NCBI GenBank assembly: GCA_028289345.1
Contig: JANQQL010000010.1
Span: 434,001 to 498,000, forward strand
DNA length: 64,000 nucleotides
Reading direction: 5' to 3'
Source: Planctomycetota bacterium
GTDB taxonomy: Bacteria > Planctomycetota > B15-G4 > SIAN01
Shown piece after piece: positions 62,939 through 64,000 of this stretch. The translations under genes and the position numbers were made by a program. The notes beneath the pieces were generated by a model, which searched no databases, was not told where the DNA came from, and worked only from the letters and a program-made list of their open reading frames with translations. Each line of letters starts with the position of its first letter. The stretch's first letter is position 1.

Positions 62939-64000
62939 TCAGAACCCCATCACGATTTCCAGACCGTTGGTCGTGGACAGACCGCGGGCCGCACCCGTGT
63001 CTCGAATGATGACTTGCACGTTCATCTGGACTCCCGCGAAGGCGGGATCGTTGATGTCGTAAGGGATCGTCAGATTCCCAGCTCCCGGACCGGATCCAGC
63101 AAGCAGAAGAGCCACTCGGTAGAGCGGCCCCGCGAGCAAGAAGTCGCAACCCCGCAGATTCACGGAGTCTCGCCCAGTGAATCCGAGAAACACATAGCTG
63201 AGCGCGCCGCCAAGCGCGTGGTCCACCTGAAGAACCATGCGCTCCCCGACGACCGCGCAACCATCCATCGACAGCGTGGGAATCTGATTCGCGGACCCGG
63301 GACAGCCGAACCCGTACGGTTCGACTCCATCGCCACAATCATCGGTGGCCAACGCAGCCACCAGGTTGAGGCCAAACTTGGCGTTGTCGTTCATCGTCCC
63401 ATAGTCGGCAGCCGGAGAACCAACCACACAGGTATCGCCAAGAACAACTAGGGAGCCCCCATGCAAGCGATGCTCCTCATCGTTGGCGTGGTACAGCGCA
63501 CTCGACTCGCCAACATCGTTCTGCGCCGCCTCCGGGACATCGCTGGTCGCCGTCAATCGACCAATTCCTCCGGCATGGTGAATCGTCGTGGCCGTCCCGA
63601 AGGGGCCCACGAAAAGGTCGCTGGTCCCGGTCGACAGAAATCCTGAGGCGGGTCCCGTGGTCGGCACGCCAAGCATCGTTCCGATCGTGTCGTGGCTCGT
63701 GGTGTCTTGCATGAGCAGCAGGTCGAGCCCTCGGCGTGCCTGATCCACGATCGTCTGGGGATTCTGCGTTTCCGTGTCCCTCCAGAAGGGCGAAACGAAG
63801 CCGTCGAGAAAGCCCATGCTGGAGGGCGAAATGGCTCCCGTATCGACGGTGCGAATCCGAACGGGCACCGTCCCGGTCGCGCCGAAGCGATCTGGATCAT
63901 CGAGTGCCGCCCGGAAGTCGGCCAACACCGGTCCCTCCCAAGTCCAGCTCCCGCTCGACGGCGCAATCAGATGGTCGGGCCCACTGATCCAGTACGTGTT
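62939..64000 (-). CDS. Secreted protein with planctomycete tail domain (5' end outside window)
   Basis: The visible 353 codons run from the right edge to the stop at 62939, so the N-terminus and signal are missing. The visible first half (WISGPDHLIAPSSGSWTWEG, FLSTGTSDLFVGPFGTATTI, YGTMNDNAKFGLNLVAAL) is not recognised. The C-terminal 130 residues begin GFGCPGSANQIPTLS and end RGLSTTNGLEIVMGF. The GxGCPGS linker and SN-type ending are typical of exported planctomycete proteins and match other tails in this window. It is probably extracellular or bound to the surface. Confidence 0.75.
   Translation of the reverse strand, partial: NTYWISGPDHLIAPSSGSWTWEGPVLADFRAALDDPDRFGATGTVPVRIRTVDTGAISPSSMGFLDGFVSPFWRDTETQNPQTIVDQARRGLDLLLMQDTTSHDTIGTMLGVPTTGPASGFLSTGTSDLFVGPFGTATTIHHAGGIGRLTATSDVPEAAQNDVGESSALYHANDEEHRLHGGSLVVLGDTCVVGSPAADYGTMNDNAKFGLNLVAALATDDCGDGVEPYGFGCPGSANQIPTLSMDGCAVVGERMVLQVDHALGGALSYVFLGFTGRDSVNLRGCDFLLAGPLYRVALLLAGSGPGAGNLTIPYDINDPAFAGVQMNVQVIIRDTGAARGLSTTNGLEIVMGF

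Overview
This 64 kb window is GC-rich, densely coded on both strands, and looks like a chromosomal segment of a planctomycete. I infer this from gene content, not from a marker gene. There are three ECF sigma factors of the Planctomycetes/Acidobacteria type, each joined to a large membrane Ser/Thr kinase. There are also many secreted FG-GAP, kelch and beta-helix proteins, a prepilin-like protein, CHAT and caspase-like proteins, and secreted proteins with a lineage-style C-terminal domain. I see no rRNA, tRNA, CRISPR array, transposase or prophage.

Layout. 1-4.5 kb (minus strand): an FG-GAP protein cut by the left edge, a GGCT-like protein, an AraC regulator and a DUF3179 protein. 5-10.7 kb (plus): secreted M43 metalloprotease, a His/Cys caspase-like protein, an S8 protease and a lipoprotein esterase. 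10.8-16.3 kb (minus): the most interesting locus. A 62-residue precursor with a canonical double-glycine leader and an eight-cysteine core is followed by a VKOR-thioredoxin fusion carrying a degenerate C39-like domain, a C39 peptidase ABC exporter, and an HlyD-type adaptor. This reads as a self-contained cassette for making, oxidatively folding and exporting a disulfide-rich peptide. 16.5-19.9 kb: sigma/kinase pair 1, divergent from that cassette. 20-26 kb: a possible gene relic, a DUF1579 lipoprotein, a frameshifted beta-helix gene, a prepilin-like protein, an MshEN-like small protein, a TetR regulator and a haloalkane dehalogenase-like hydrolase. 26.3-29.6 kb: sigma/kinase pair 2, with a C-terminal sulfatase-modifying-factor-like domain.

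29.7-52.2 kb: mostly envelope and secreted proteins (carboxypeptidase-regulatory-like, FG-GAP, beta-helix, S41 protease with a LolA-like partner, a sulfatase-fold lipoprotein, kelch, serine hydrolase, Tat lipoprotein, plastocyanin with an IPTL-CTERM-like tail), plus a winged-helix regulator behind two palindromes. 52.4-56.8 kb: a DUF4097 lipoprotein followed by sigma/kinase pair 3. 56.8-64 kb: an unknown protein, a TPR-DUF1579-like protein, a large TPR-CHAT protein and a secreted protein cut by the right edge.

How the genes fit together: most products carry signal peptides and act at or beyond the cytoplasmic membrane. Regulation appears to be by paired ECF sigma factors and Ser/Thr kinases plus a few local repressors. 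Convergent gene pairs are often separated by strong hairpins. Start codons were chosen from Shine-Dalgarno spacing and signal peptides. All family assignments rest on motif recognition by eye, without database search.
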